A stretch of DNA of 64,000 nucleotides, from NCBI GenBank assembly GCA_934096815.1, contig CAKOMY010000004.1, forward strand, positions 51,950 through 115,949, read 5' to 3'. Shown piece after piece: positions 24,496 to 32,310 of this stretch; the first letter of the stretch is position 1; each line of letters opens with the position of its first letter. The notes beneath the pieces are model-generated. The model was not told the DNA's origin and did not search any database. It saw only the letters and a list, made by a program, of their open reading frames with translations. Position numbers and translations under genes: made by a program. The DNA is from an uncultured Bacilli bacterium. Its GTDB lineage: Bacteria > Bacillota_I > Bacilli_A > RF39 > UBA660.

Positions 24496-26139
24496 CTATT
24501 TGTTATTTAATTTATCTATAATACTTTTAGTTTCTTCATCATCGATACGATTAAATAATAATTCATTATTTACTATTTTAATATTACCTGTTAATTCTTT
24601 TTCTTGCCAGTTACTTTCTTTAGATATGTCTAACATATTAAGAATTTTATCGGAAGTTTCACTTAAGAACGGTCTAATTAAATTAGCTATATTTACAATC
24701 ATATATGTGCAAGTATAAGTTATATCGTTAAATTCTGCGATATTTTCTTTTACTTTGATCCATGGAGTATTTTCATCATAATATTTGTTTCCTAAAGAAA
24801 TGTAATCCATTATTTTTGATAAAGCTGACTTTAATTCTCCTTTTTCAATTAGTTCTCCAACTTCTTTATAAGTGTTTAAAGTTGTTTCTTTTATTTTAGA
24901 ATCTACTTTTCCTTCGGTAATTATACCTTCAAACTTTTTATTTATGAATGAGAAATTACGATTAATAAAGTTTCCTAACGTTCCAACTAAGAATTTATTA
25001 TGAACAGTTATCATTTCTTCAATTGAGCAACTAATGTCTTTAACTTCAGGACCATTAAAAATAAAGTAGAATCTTAGTGTATCTTTATTAAATAATTCTA
25101 ATAATTCGTTAACTGATATTAGATTTCCTTTACTTTTACTCATTTTTTCATTATTTAAATTAACATATGCTGATGAAATTATATAGTCAGGCAATCTATA
25201 ATTATCACCTATTGCTAGTTCAAGAGCTGGAAAAATAGTTGTATGGAAAGGAATGTTGTCTTTTCCGTGAACCATATAAACTCTTAAATTTTGATTATTA
25301 TCTGATAATACTTCATCGGGATTTTGTCCTCTTTCACGTAATACCTTATCGGCTGTACTTAAATAACCTAAAACAGCCTCAATCCATACATATATTCTTT
25401 TGTTTTCATAGCCTTTAACTGGTACTTCAACACCCCAGTCAAGTTCTCTAGTTGTTGCTCTTTCTACTAAACTATCAATATATTTTTGAGTTTCACCAAT
25501 AGCGTTTTTACGCCATTTATCTTTATTTTTATCTAATAGTTTTTGTAATTCTTCTTTAAATTCAGGTAATTTAAAATATAAATGTTTATTAATTTTAGTT
25601 GTTAATATGCTACCACATGTTTTACAATGTTTATTTAATACTTGACTTGGATCTAATGATGCTAAACAATTATCACATTGATCACCAGTAGATTCTCCAC
25701 CACAATTTGGACATGTCCCAACTATTTCACGATCAGATACAAATTTATTACATGTATCACAATAATCTTGTTCTATTTCTTTTTCATAAATATATCCATT
25801 ATTAATCATTTGTAAAAAGGCATTTTGAACATATTTTTTATGATAATCTGTCATTGTTGCAGTATATAAATCGTAGTTAAAGCCAATATTATTAAATGTT
25901 TTAACAAATTCTTCATGATAAAAAGTTGCGATGGCTTTTGGCGTAGTTCCTTCTTTTTTAGCTCTTTCAGTTATTGGAGTTCCATGACAATCGGAGCCGG
26001 ATACATAAATAACATTATCTCCACACATTCGGTAATACTTTGCTATAACATCTCCTGGTAAAAGGGCAGCTAAGTGTCCTACATGTAAATAATAATTAGC
26101 ATATGGCCATGCGCCACCTATTAAAATATCCCTTTTCAT
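24496..26139 (-). CDS. metG: Methionyl-tRNA synthetase
   Basis: 547 aa. The HIGH-like motif is HVGH (about residues 18-21, in YANYYLHVGHLAALLPGD) and KMSKS is in EKMSKSKGNLIS. A zinc-knuckle insert with four Cys pairs (CDTC, CPNC, CDNC, CKTC, about 127-175) marks the two-zinc type. There is no C-terminal tRNA-binding EMAP-like domain, which many Bacilli MetRS have. It charges initiator and elongator tRNA-Met. A 31-aa ORF is 17 nt upstream; AAGGAG overlaps that ORF's stop. Confidence 0.96.
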   Translation of the reverse strand: MKRDILIGGAWPYANYYLHVGHLAALLPGDVIAKYYRMCGDNVIYVSGSDCHGTPITERAKKEGTTPKAIATFYHEEFVKTFNNIGFNYDLYTATMTDYHKKYVQNAFLQMINNGYIYEKEIEQDYCDTCNKFVSDREIVGTCPNCGGESTGDQCDNCLASLDPSQVLNKHCKTCGSILTTKINKHLYFKLPEFKEELQKLLDKNKDKWRKNAIGETQKYIDSLVERATTRELDWGVEVPVKGYENKRIYVWIEAVLGYLSTADKVLRERGQNPDEVLSDNNQNLRVYMVHGKDNIPFHTTIFPALELAIGDNYRLPDYIISSAYVNLNNEKMSKSKGNLISVNELLELFNKDTLRFYFIFNGPEVKDISCSIEEMITVHNKFLVGTLGNFINRNFSFINKKFEGIITEGKVDSKIKETTLNTYKEVGELIEKGELKSALSKIMDYISLGNKYYDENTPWIKVKENIAEFNDITYTCTYMIVNIANLIRPFLSETSDKILNMLDISKESNWQEKELTGNIKIVNNELLFNRIDDEETKSIIDKLNNK

Positions 26140-26155
26140 TTTCTCTAATCTCCTT

Positions 26156-26251
26156 TTAATAACTAAATGTGTGAATTATAAGCATTGCTACAATTAAGAT
26201 AAAAATTATAATAGCAGATATAATGTATATCCATCTTTGATACTTCTTCAT
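26156..26251 (-). CDS. 31-aa single-pass membrane peptide upstream of metG
   Basis: 31 aa: a short basic N-terminus (MKKYQRW) and one membrane helix (about residues 8-27). It ends in TAA, immediately followed by the AAGGAG used by metG. Its own ribosome site is weak, so the call is tentative. It resembles the 38-aa DUF4044-like gene at 5.86 kb in layout only. Confidence 0.4.
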   Translation of the reverse strand: MKKYQRWIYIISAIIIFILIVAMLIIHTFSY

Positions 26252-26377
26252 AAAATCACAACTATATTCTATCAAATTGACTATAAAATGTAAAATGATT
26301 ATTTAGGACTTATTTACAATAATAATATTATTTTATTAATAACTTTTTAACATTATCCTAGCCATTACCTACCATAA

Positions 26378-27193
26378 CTAATCCTTCTTATATCTAAATA
26401 ATCTAGATGGCCTATGTCCTTCACCAGTTTTATAATCATCCGTTGCTTCAACTTTATTAGCAATAATTCTTCTAAAAGCAGGGTCTAGTAATTTCTTATT
26501 AAGAATAACCTCATAAACTTGTTGTAAATCTCCCAATGTAAACTCCTTAGGCATCATATTAAACACAATATCTGTATACATTATCTTATTCTTTAATCTT
26601 TCAATTCCAGATAAAATAACTAACGCATGATCAAACGCTAAATCATTATTTTCAACTATTTCGAACTTATATCTATCAGTTGTTTTATCTTTTAATGTCT
26701 TCTTAATTCTAGTTGTTAATACATCTTTACCATTATCAAGAAGAATTGTAATAATTCCATTTTCTTCTTTAACACTAACATTAAACCAAGAGGCATTTTC
26801 CATTAGTTTAGTATTTAATCTATTTTTATCAATTAATGCCATATAAGCTGTTGAAACAATACGCATTCTAGGATCTCTATGAACATCACCAAATGTATAT
26901 AATTGTTCTAAATAAATATTATCTAAATTAGTTTCTCTTTTTAATATCCTATTTGGAGCATCTTCTAAATCTTCATGTATATCTAAAAAACCTCCTGGTA
27001 AACACCATTTATCCTTAAATGGATAATCATCTCTTTTAACTAACAAAATACTCATATTCTTTTTTGAAGTTTTACGATAATTATCAACCTTTTCATTTGC
27101 GATTGAAATAATTAATATATCAGTTGTTAATGATAACTTTTCAAATTTACTTGAATCATAATGTTTTAAAAATTCTTCTTCACTTTTATACAT
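26378..27193 (-). CDS. nrtR: NrtR-type Nudix-related repressor of NAD metabolism
   Basis: 271 aa. The N-terminal Nudix fold (about 25-150) has a Nudix box with catalytic residues altered (LPGGFLDIHEDLEDAPNRIL, then KRETNL), as expected when the domain senses ADP-ribose-type ligands. The C-terminal winged helix is about 195-265 (FTLGDLQQVYEVILNKKLLD, PAFRRII). NrtR proteins repress NAD synthesis and salvage genes. A full NAD salvage operon lies about 10 kb away with two 25-bp palindromes at its promoter, and a related sequence lies 14 bp upstream of this gene. Regulation is inference; the family is fairly sure. Confidence 0.82.
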   Translation of the reverse strand: MYKSEEEFLKHYDSSKFEKLSLTTDILIISIANEKVDNYRKTSKKNMSILLVKRDDYPFKDKWCLPGGFLDIHEDLEDAPNRILKRETNLDNIYLEQLYTFGDVHRDPRMRIVSTAYMALIDKNRLNTKLMENASWFNVSVKEENGIITILLDNGKDVLTTRIKKTLKDKTTDRYKFEIVENNDLAFDHALVILSGIERLKNKIMYTDIVFNMMPKEFTLGDLQQVYEVILNKKLLDPAFRRIIANKVEATDDYKTGEGHRPSRLFRYKKD

Positions 27194-27206
27194 AATTAGT
27201 ATCTCC

Positions 27207-27231
27207 TCTTATTAACATTTTAATTATATCA
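27207..27231 (-). promoter_or_regulatory. Possible NrtR box in front of nrtR
   Basis: 25 bp matching the operator at 37613-37637 at 20 of 25 positions, the left half TTATTAACATT being identical. The right half is degenerate. It overlaps the leader just upstream of the GAGGAG of nrtR. In such AT-rich DNA this is suggestive only. Confidence 0.35.
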
Positions 27232-27291
27232 TAATAATTATTAAAACACGATAATTAAATAGAATATCTCTTAAATTTTTATAAATAAAAA

Positions 27292-27316
27292 TCACCAAAC
27301 TCAAAACTTTTGGTGA
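27292..27316 (-). terminator. Terminator of the Panacea-domain gene
   Basis: 8-bp stem TCACCAAA/TTTGGTGA, 9-nt loop, then TTTTTATTT on the minus strand. Confidence 0.75.
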
Positions 27317-27322
27317 ATATAT

Positions 27323-27874
27323 CTATTTTAAAAATTTTGATTTTTCATGACAAGAATTTTCTTTTTTTAGAAATTCTATTAAATCTCTTAAATTATTTTC
27401 ATTTCGAATATATTGTTTCATTTCATCTTTAGATATAACTTTATCTTCTTGATGATAAGCATAATCCCATAATCCAGATGAATCACATATATAATTTTTT
27501 AATTTCCAAGTAGGAATATCTATAGTATTATCAACCATAATATTTATTAATAATTTTTCTTCTTCATTTAATTCATATTTAGCATTTCGACATGGACACA
27601 TATCACCATCTTGATAAACAAACCAATTATCATAAATTTGTGGGATAACTGGTCCGTGAGGCCATGCTGCGAAATCTTCTGGTATCATCTTACATTCATC
27701 GTGATTAACTAGCCAAAATAATTTACACAAATAAATAATTTTTTGAACTTTACTACTTGTAAGCATTACTCTAGTTTTTCCTAATTCATTTCTCCAAATA
27801 TTTTGAGCATTCGTTCTTTTAATAATTTTATTAACAACACTATAACAATTTGGAATATTTTCAAATGTTTCCAT
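27323..27874 (-). CDS. Panacea (SocA/GepA-like) antitoxin-domain protein
   Basis: 183 aa. The Panacea core is visible: VQKIIYLCKLFWLVNH (about 43-58), then MIPEDFAAWPHGPVIPQIYD (about 63-82), matching the family pattern of an aromatic-rich helix followed by AW-YGPV-P-Y. The domain is found in many antitoxins that neutralise unrelated toxins, and in phage-linked proteins. No partner toxin is adjacent in the same operon, so it may be an orphan, or its partner is unrecognised. AGGAGG precedes the ATG. The two small hydrophobic-peptide modules lie upstream but are on the other strand. Confidence 0.75.
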   Translation of the reverse strand: METFENIPNCYSVVNKIIKRTNAQNIWRNELGKTRVMLTSSKVQKIIYLCKLFWLVNHDECKMIPEDFAAWPHGPVIPQIYDNWFVYQDGDMCPCRNAKYELNEEEKLLINIMVDNTIDIPTWKLKNYICDSSGLWDYAYHQEDKVISKDEMKQYIRNENNLRDLIEFLKKENSCHEKSKFLK

Positions 27875-28038
27875 AAAATCCTCCTAATCAAATATTAAAT
27901 CATTATGGATTACTACAAGCACAAATATATTTAACTACTTCTGCTGATGTAACTACCCATTATCATATCATATATTTATAGTAAAAAAACATATTATTAT
28001 TTTATATTTTTTAATTATGAAATATCGTGCATTTTTTC

Positions 28039-28068
28039 TTGACCTAACATCTAATAATTTGATATTCT
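28039..28068 (+). promoter_or_regulatory. Promoter of toxin-like gene 1
   Basis: TTGACC (28039-28044), 18-bp spacer, TATTCT (28063-28068). The same elements and the sequence upstream of the -35 are conserved in copy 2. Confidence 0.65.
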
Positions 28069-28136
28069 ATTACCTAAGGAACATTTAATTGTTTAGGTGA
28101 TTACTTCTATTCTTTTTATAGAAAGAGGTGATAGTT

Positions 28137-28232
28137 GTGAATAAGAAATTATTATATTTTATTTTAATTAATTTATTTATAATTATTTTTATTTTATTCT
28201 ATATTATTATTAAAATGATTGTGTTAAAATAA
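28137..28232 (+). CDS. 31-aa hydrophobic peptide, candidate type I toxin 1
   Basis: 31 aa starting at GTG 28137, with AGAGGTGAT 5-13 nt upstream. A basic head (MNKKLL) is followed by an almost continuous Ile/Leu/Phe membrane helix and a short KMIVLK tail. Small size, one TM and a long structured leader are the features of type I toxins such as TxpA, BsrG or Fst. The ribosome site lies in an imperfect leader hairpin. The 3' end of the transcript overlaps an apparent antisense RNA gene. Toxicity is not shown. Confidence 0.6.
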   Translation: MNKKLLYFILINLFIIIFILFYIIIKMIVLK

Positions 28233-28333
28233 AAACCACCATAAACAGGGGGTTTTGTGAAAACTACAAAAAGGTAATCACTTAACATCCAAAATTAGGT
28301 GTTCCTTTTTTATTTTATGTAAGTCTTCCTTAC
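28226..28333 (-). ncRNA. Candidate antisense RNA antitoxin 1
   Basis: A minus-strand promoter (28340-28368) and a minus-strand terminator (hairpin 28232-28256 followed by TTTTTATTTT) bracket about 108 nt that overlap the 3' region of the toxin-like transcript. It starts with a small hairpin (GTAAG/CTTAC, 28319-28333) and contains GTTAAGTGATTACC, a near copy of the toxin leader, so it could pair with the toxin mRNA 3' end and displace its leader. Ends are approximate. Confidence 0.55.
28284..28312 (+). terminator. Terminator of toxin-like transcript 1
   Basis: AACATCC pairs with GGTGTT (one bulge), then CCTTTTTTATTT. The arms also pair with the leader (GGAACA at 28078-28083 with TGTTCC at 28300-28305). 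Confidence 0.55.
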
Positions 28334-28339
28334 ATATTC

Positions 28340-28368
28340 ATATTATCATATATTTAAATTATCTTCAA
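28340..28368 (-). promoter_or_regulatory. Promoter of antisense RNA 1
   Basis: TTGAAG (28363-28368), 17-bp spacer, TAATAT (28340-28345) on the minus strand. Confidence 0.65.
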
Positions 28369-28410
28369 GATGTTAATTAGTTCAAATATGAAATATCGTG
28401 CATTTTTTTC

Positions 28411-28440
28411 TTGACCTAACATCTTATAATTTGATATTCT
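28411..28440 (+). promoter_or_regulatory. Promoter of toxin-like gene 2
   Basis: TTGACC (28411-28416), 18-bp spacer, TATTCT (28435-28440), as in copy 1. Confidence 0.65.
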
Positions 28441-28510
28441 ATTCCCTAAGGAACATTTAATTGTTAGTGTGATTACCTTTTTTCAAACATTATTGAAAGA
28501 AGGTGATGTT

Positions 28511-28588
28511 ATGAGAAAGAAAGATTGTTTAATTTTTATCTTACTTATAATTATCATATTATTAATAGTAGTTATCTTGTCTAAATAA
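28511..28588 (+). CDS. 25-aa hydrophobic peptide, candidate type I toxin 2
   Basis: 25 aa: basic head MRKKDC, then one Ile/Leu/Val helix ending LSK. AAGGTGAT is 3-10 nt before the ATG and is buried in a leader hairpin of about 15 bp (ATTACCTTTTTTCAA with TTGAAAGAAGGTGAT, two G-U pairs), so the mRNA should be poorly translated until refolded. Layout and flanks match copy 1, although the peptide sequences share little beyond hydrophobicity. A second antisense gene covers the 3' end. Confidence 0.6.
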   Translation: MRKKDCLIFILLIIIILLIVVILSK

Positions 28589-28599
28589 CTACTACTAAT

Positions 28600-28710
28600 A
28601 CAAAAATTTCACCTAACACAGGGGTGTTTTGGTGTTTTTCCTATAAAGGCAATCACTTAACATTCTCCAAATTAAGTGTTCCTTTTTTATTTTATGTAAG
28701 TCTTCCTTAC
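28600..28710 (-). ncRNA. Candidate antisense RNA antitoxin 2
   Basis: Minus-strand RNA of about 110 nt between the promoter at 28717-28745 and a hairpin with CACC/GGTG arms followed by ATTTTTG near 28600. It overlaps the 3' region of toxin-like transcript 2. Same 5' hairpin (TGTAAGGAAGACTTACA) as copy 1. Ends are approximate. Confidence 0.55.
28659..28688 (+). terminator. Terminator of toxin-like transcript 2
   Basis: AACATT pairs with AAGTGTT (bulged), then CCTTTTTTATTTT. Confidence 0.5.
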
Positions 28711-28716
28711 ACATTC

Positions 28717-28745
28717 ATAATATCAAATTTTAATAATTTGTACAA
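28717..28745 (-). promoter_or_regulatory. Promoter of antisense RNA 2
   Basis: TTGTAC (28740-28745), 17-bp spacer, TATTAT (28717-28722) on the minus strand. Confidence 0.65.
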
Positions 28746-28768
28746 GTATTACTAACGTAATTTCACAG

Positions 28769-28854
28769 ACAAACAAAATGAGTTCATAAATACCTTTGCT
28801 TTATAGATTTCATTACTTGTAAGTTTTGTCCAAGCAAAGTTCATCTTTGTTTGT
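28769..28854. repeat. Long imperfect palindrome next to the toxin-antitoxin-like modules
   Basis: Outer arms ACAAACAAAATGA (28769-28781) and TCATCTTTGTTTGT (28841-28854), inner arms CTTTGCTT (28794-28801) and AAGCAAAG (28832-28839). It lies just after the 131-aa minus gene and could be that gene's 3' structure, a small RNA or a remnant of a mobile element. Confidence 0.5.
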
Positions 28855-28863
28855 TATCTATAA

Positions 28864-29259
28864 TTATAAATTGCTATCATTTAAACTAAAGTTTAACATA
28901 TATTTGTAATTTAAAATATTATTTATTTCTTTAAATCTATGAGCATAATAAATTAGCTTTTTACTATCTATCATAGAATTTAGTATATCGCCAAAATGAT
29001 CTTTTAACATAATATCAAATGCCAAATCTGGATACATTTCCACTTCATTAAATAGTTCTTTATCCAAGTTAATATAATCATCACAAGTTTCAAAAAGTCT
29101 TAGATATTCTTTTTTTAAATTATTAATATATTCTTGCTCTTCGATTGTTAATTCTTCAAATGAAGGCATTATAGTATAAGAATTATTTGCTATACTTGCA
29201 TTAAAATTATTACCTTTTTCACTTTTCTTTTTAAATAAATTGTTCCAAAACGCATACAT
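28864..29259 (-). CDS. Hypothetical protein, helical, accessory region
   Basis: 131 aa. A short Phe/Trp-rich start and KKK patch, then predicted helices rich in Glu, Asp, Leu and Tyr. No signal peptide and no TM. A GGGGG tract directly abuts the ATG, an unusual ribosome-site spacing. It may be co-transcribed with the paralog pair upstream (46-nt gap), but no family is recognised. Confidence 0.55.
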   Translation of the reverse strand: MYAFWNNLFKKKSEKGNNFNASIANNSYTIMPSFEELTIEEQEYINNLKKEYLRLFETCDDYINLDKELFNEVEMYPDLAFDIMLKDHFGDILNSMIDSKKLIYYAHRFKEINNILNYKYMLNFSLNDSNL

Positions 29260-29305
29260 CCCCCAGGCAAGGTATACTCTATCAAATACTAAAAATCATT
29301 AAATA

Positions 29306-29914
29306 TTAATTTTTACCTGACTTTTTTATATATTTTTTTATTTTTTTACAATTAAAACAATCACTTAAATAATCACCTAATAAATCGTATTTTTCAAGAT
29401 TGCAAATTGTAAGAGGCAATAATTTTCTTTCATAATCTGATAATGATTGAAAGTAAAAAGTAATTTTTTCTCGAATAATTGAAATTTCATCATCAGTAGA
29501 ATCATAATTATAGCTTTCATCACAAATTGACGCCAAATAGGCAAATAAATGAATATCCCTCAAACTTTCGTATTCTTTATTACTATAAATTCTTAAATAA
29601 TAATCTACAATTTCATTTAACTTATTTTTTTCTTCACCGTAGCAAGAATCTTCAACGCTTTCAATTATAATATTTAAATAAAAAACAAAACATGGATCAT
29701 TAAGCAAGTCAGCATATTGTTTATATTTTTCAATATTTTTCGAGTCATAAGACTTAATAGCACTCTTTATTTTTTCTTCATATCTATTATCACTCGAATA
29801 AATTGTTTCTAAACCTATTCTTAAGCAACACTGATATCCAGCATTAATTATAGTTCTAAATTTATTTGATATTTCTTCAAAAGTCATTCCTTCAACATAA
29901 TCTAAATAATACAT
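29306..29914 (-). CDS. Hypothetical protein, paralog A of tandem pair
   Basis: 202 aa from the ATG at 29914 (AGGAG 9 nt upstream; the ATG at 29923 abuts the AGGAG). Helical and soluble, rich in Tyr, Asp, Glu and Lys. It shares with its neighbour the order IINAGYQCCLRIG, YEEKIKSAI, YKQYADLLNDPCFVFYLNII, DYYLRIY and LLGDYLSDCF, giving clear paralogy although identity is modest. A helical-repeat fold is likely. Function unknown. Confidence 0.6.
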   Translation of the reverse strand: MYYLDYVEGMTFEEISNKFRTIINAGYQCCLRIGLETIYSSDNRYEEKIKSAIKSYDSKNIEKYKQYADLLNDPCFVFYLNIIIESVEDSCYGEEKNKLNEIVDYYLRIYSNKEYESLRDIHLFAYLASICDESYNYDSTDDEISIIREKITFYFQSLSDYERKLLPLTICNLEKYDLLGDYLSDCFNCKKIKKYIKKSGKN

Positions 29915-29966
29915 AATAAACATCTCCTATCACAATTTGTATCAATTTTTTTACAAGTATATCATT

Positions 29967-30569
29967 TTATATTCTTTTTAATAATTCTTTAATTTCTCTA
30001 TCTTCAAAATAATTATTATATATAAATTTAGCATAATCACCATATATGCTATATTTTATTATATTTTTTAAAGTATATAACATAATTTTTTTGTTATAAG
30101 CTGACAAATTTAACAAATAATTTATTTTTTCTAATATAATATAATGTTTATCTTGAGGTAAAATATCTTTTTTTGAGTGAACTAACCTAAATGCTACTAG
30201 TAATTCTGAAAACAACTCTATATCTTTAAATGTCTTGCTATAATCAACCTCAGCATATGTTCTTAAGTAATGTAATAAAATTTCATCTCTATATTCATAA
30301 CGAACATTTTCATTAATAACGCTCAAATGACATACAAAAAGAGGATCTTTTAAAAGTTCTTCATATTTTTTATATGCTTCATTTTTATAAACCAAAATTG
30401 CATTTCTAATAAATTCTTCATAATTTTTATCATCTGATGTGATAGTAAAACTCCCAATTTTAATGTAACATTTTCCATGCGATTCAATTATCTTTTTAAA
30501 TTCAGCAACAATATCTTCAATATTTTTTTCTATATCATATATTATTTCTATTTCATTAGTTGTTAACAT
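29967..30569 (-). CDS. Hypothetical protein, paralog B of tandem pair
   Basis: 200 aa. Matches paralog A at IIESHGKCYIKIG, YEEFIRNAI, YKKYEELLKDPLFVCHLSVI, LLHYLRTYAE and SIYGDYAKFIYNN. AAGGAG precedes the ATG. Helical, soluble, no catalytic motif. The pair arose by local duplication; placement beside toxin-antitoxin-like modules suggests accessory DNA, possibly immunity or stress proteins (speculative). Confidence 0.6.
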   Translation of the reverse strand: MLTTNEIEIIYDIEKNIEDIVAEFKKIIESHGKCYIKIGSFTITSDDKNYEEFIRNAILVYKNEAYKKYEELLKDPLFVCHLSVINENVRYEYRDEILLHYLRTYAEVDYSKTFKDIELFSELLVAFRLVHSKKDILPQDKHYIILEKINYLLNLSAYNKKIMLYTLKNIIKYSIYGDYAKFIYNNYFEDREIKELLKRI

Positions 30570-30807
30570 AACTTTTCTCCTTAATATTTACGTGTACTTT
30601 ACCACAATTAAAATATAATTACAATATTATTTAATTATCTTGTTAAACCTTTTTAATGATACTTAACTATTATATAATGTACATATTGATAGAATGCATT
30701 TTATATTAAAAAGGTTTCCAAAATAAATTATTTAGAGAAAGAGATGAAAAATTAAAATCAAGGGTGAAACGTACTTAAGCTTATTTTGTTTCATACATTA
30801 ATAAACA

Positions 30808-32298
30808 TTAAGCAAGCTCCTTTAAAGCCTTTTTAAGTTTATCTATCATCATAACAATTTCTTCTTCACTCTTAGCAAAAGTAAATCTTCCAACTAATTC
30901 ATCCTCATTAGGCCAAGCAATACTTTTTCCAATTAAATATCTTAAATTAATCTTTTTATATAAATAAATCAATAAATCTTCATCAGAATTTATTATTCCA
31001 TCTTTATAACTTTTACGCTTTAATGCAGTAAAATCGAGTACAATAAAGAATCCCGCCTTAACATCACATTTAATTTTAACGCAATCTATTCCCTTATTTA
31101 TATCATAATTAGAAGCATATCTTTTAATAGATTCAACCACCCTATTACGATATTTTTTATCACAACAATCAATTCCCATAATCATAGTCTTAAATAAATT
31201 ATAACGATACTTATATTCTTCTCTTAACTTACTAAAATATTTGTTATATTCCAACTCACTACTACCAAACGCCCCAGCAAGTGCCTCACCAATAATTGCA
31301 GGAACTGCATCTATTTCTCTAAATATTTTATTAACAATCTCTCTAATAATTATTTCATCTGCAACAACAAATCCGGCTCTTAAACTAGCCATCCCATAAG
31401 ATTTAGAAAGACCAAATAAAGATATCGTATTTTTAAACATTCCACTTAAACTAGCAATAGGTTTAGCAATATCATTATCAAAGCATATATCACGATAAAT
31501 TAAATCATCAATAATAAACATATTATTATCTTTAATAACCTTGCCAAGTTCTTCTAATCTATCTTTATCTGATTCACCCATATAATTACCTAAAGGATTA
31601 TTCGGATTACTATTTAAATAAGCAACAACCCTAGGAACATAATTTAAATCTTTATATTTAACCCTAAGTTCATCATTAATCTCTTTAATTTTTCGTTCTA
31701 ACATCTTTGGATTAATCAAATAATTATCCTCTTCTAATAAAGGAACAACAAAAGTATTAACATTTAATCTTTCTGGTTTAAAAGTAAATAATCCGTAATT
31801 AGGAGCAGTAGTTAAAATAACATCATAAGGTCTTGCTATTATATCAATAACATAATTAAAAGCCTGACTAGTAGAAACGCACATCGTTAAATTATTTAAC
31901 GATAAACCCTTATTATTAATATCTTCATAACTATATGCATCATCATTCCTAATTCCTATTTTTTCTACATAATCAAGAAGAACTTTCCTAACCCTATCAT
32001 CACCCTCAGAATAAGGATATTTATATAACTCATTACCATGAATGTATCTATCTAGTCTTTTAATAACTTCCGGATAAGCATCATAACATAATGGATTACC
32101 ACTAGTAAAATTTAAATCTTTTTTACTATCATATAAATTATTTAAAATATAATTATAAATATTAAACCCATCTTCAACTCCTTTAACATATTTAGAAAAA
32201 GGTTTATTATCTAATCTCTTACCAACATCAGGAAATCCAAACTTTCTTTCCTTCAAATAAGGATATCTTTTTAAAATATCATTAAATAACTTATCCAT
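30808..32298 (-). CDS. PLP-dependent aminotransferase (class I/II fold) at end of NAD operon
   Basis: 496 aa, long for the class. The PLP-Lys is in FGLSKSYGMASLRAGFV (about residue 298). NSNPNNPLGNYM (about 230) and DDLIYRDICFD (about 263) are the typical cofactor-binding segments, and a C-terminal Arg in GRFTFAK binds the substrate carboxylate. Substrate is unknown; an aspartate- or aromatic-type aminotransferase is possible. It follows nadK by 12 nt and is the last gene of the NAD salvage operon, which hints at a role linked to aspartate or nicotinate but does not prove it. Confidence 0.8.
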   Translation of the reverse strand: MDKLFNDILKRYPYLKERKFGFPDVGKRLDNKPFSKYVKGVEDGFNIYNYILNNLYDSKKDLNFTSGNPLCYDAYPEVIKRLDRYIHGNELYKYPYSEGDDRVRKVLLDYVEKIGIRNDDAYSYEDINNKGLSLNNLTMCVSTSQAFNYVIDIIARPYDVILTTAPNYGLFTFKPERLNVNTFVVPLLEEDNYLINPKMLERKIKEINDELRVKYKDLNYVPRVVAYLNSNPNNPLGNYMGESDKDRLEELGKVIKDNNMFIIDDLIYRDICFDNDIAKPIASLSGMFKNTISLFGLSKSYGMASLRAGFVVADEIIIREIVNKIFREIDAVPAIIGEALAGAFGSSELEYNKYFSKLREEYKYRYNLFKTMIMGIDCCDKKYRNRVVESIKRYASNYDINKGIDCVKIKCDVKAGFFIVLDFTALKRKSYKDGIINSDEDLLIYLYKKINLRYLIGKSIAWPNEDELVGRFTFAKSEEEIVMMIDKLKKALKELA

Positions 32299-32310
32299 AA
32301 TTATTATCTC

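Larger units (their letters stand above)
28017..28727 (+). repeat. Tandem duplication of a toxin-antitoxin-like module (about 371-bp period)
   Basis: Copy 1 is 28017-28348, copy 2 28388-28727. Both begin with GAAATATCGTGCATTTTTT, share TTGACCTAACATCT and the GGAACATTTAATTG segment, and end with TTCCTTACA-ATTCATA. Between these conserved ends the coding and terminator parts have diverged greatly but keep the same layout. This suggests an old duplication, or one with diversifying selection on the peptide. Confidence 0.85.

Noticed and set aside
27875..28016. Short minus-strand coding-like stretch (SAEVVKYICACSNP) upstream of the Panacea gene
   Set aside because: No start codon and only about 18 codons between stops; could be a relic but cannot be supported.
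30570..30807. Terminator or RNA element with AAACCTTTTT/AAAAAGGTTT arms
   Set aside because: The arms are about 55 nt apart with no other structure; likely chance in AT-rich DNA.
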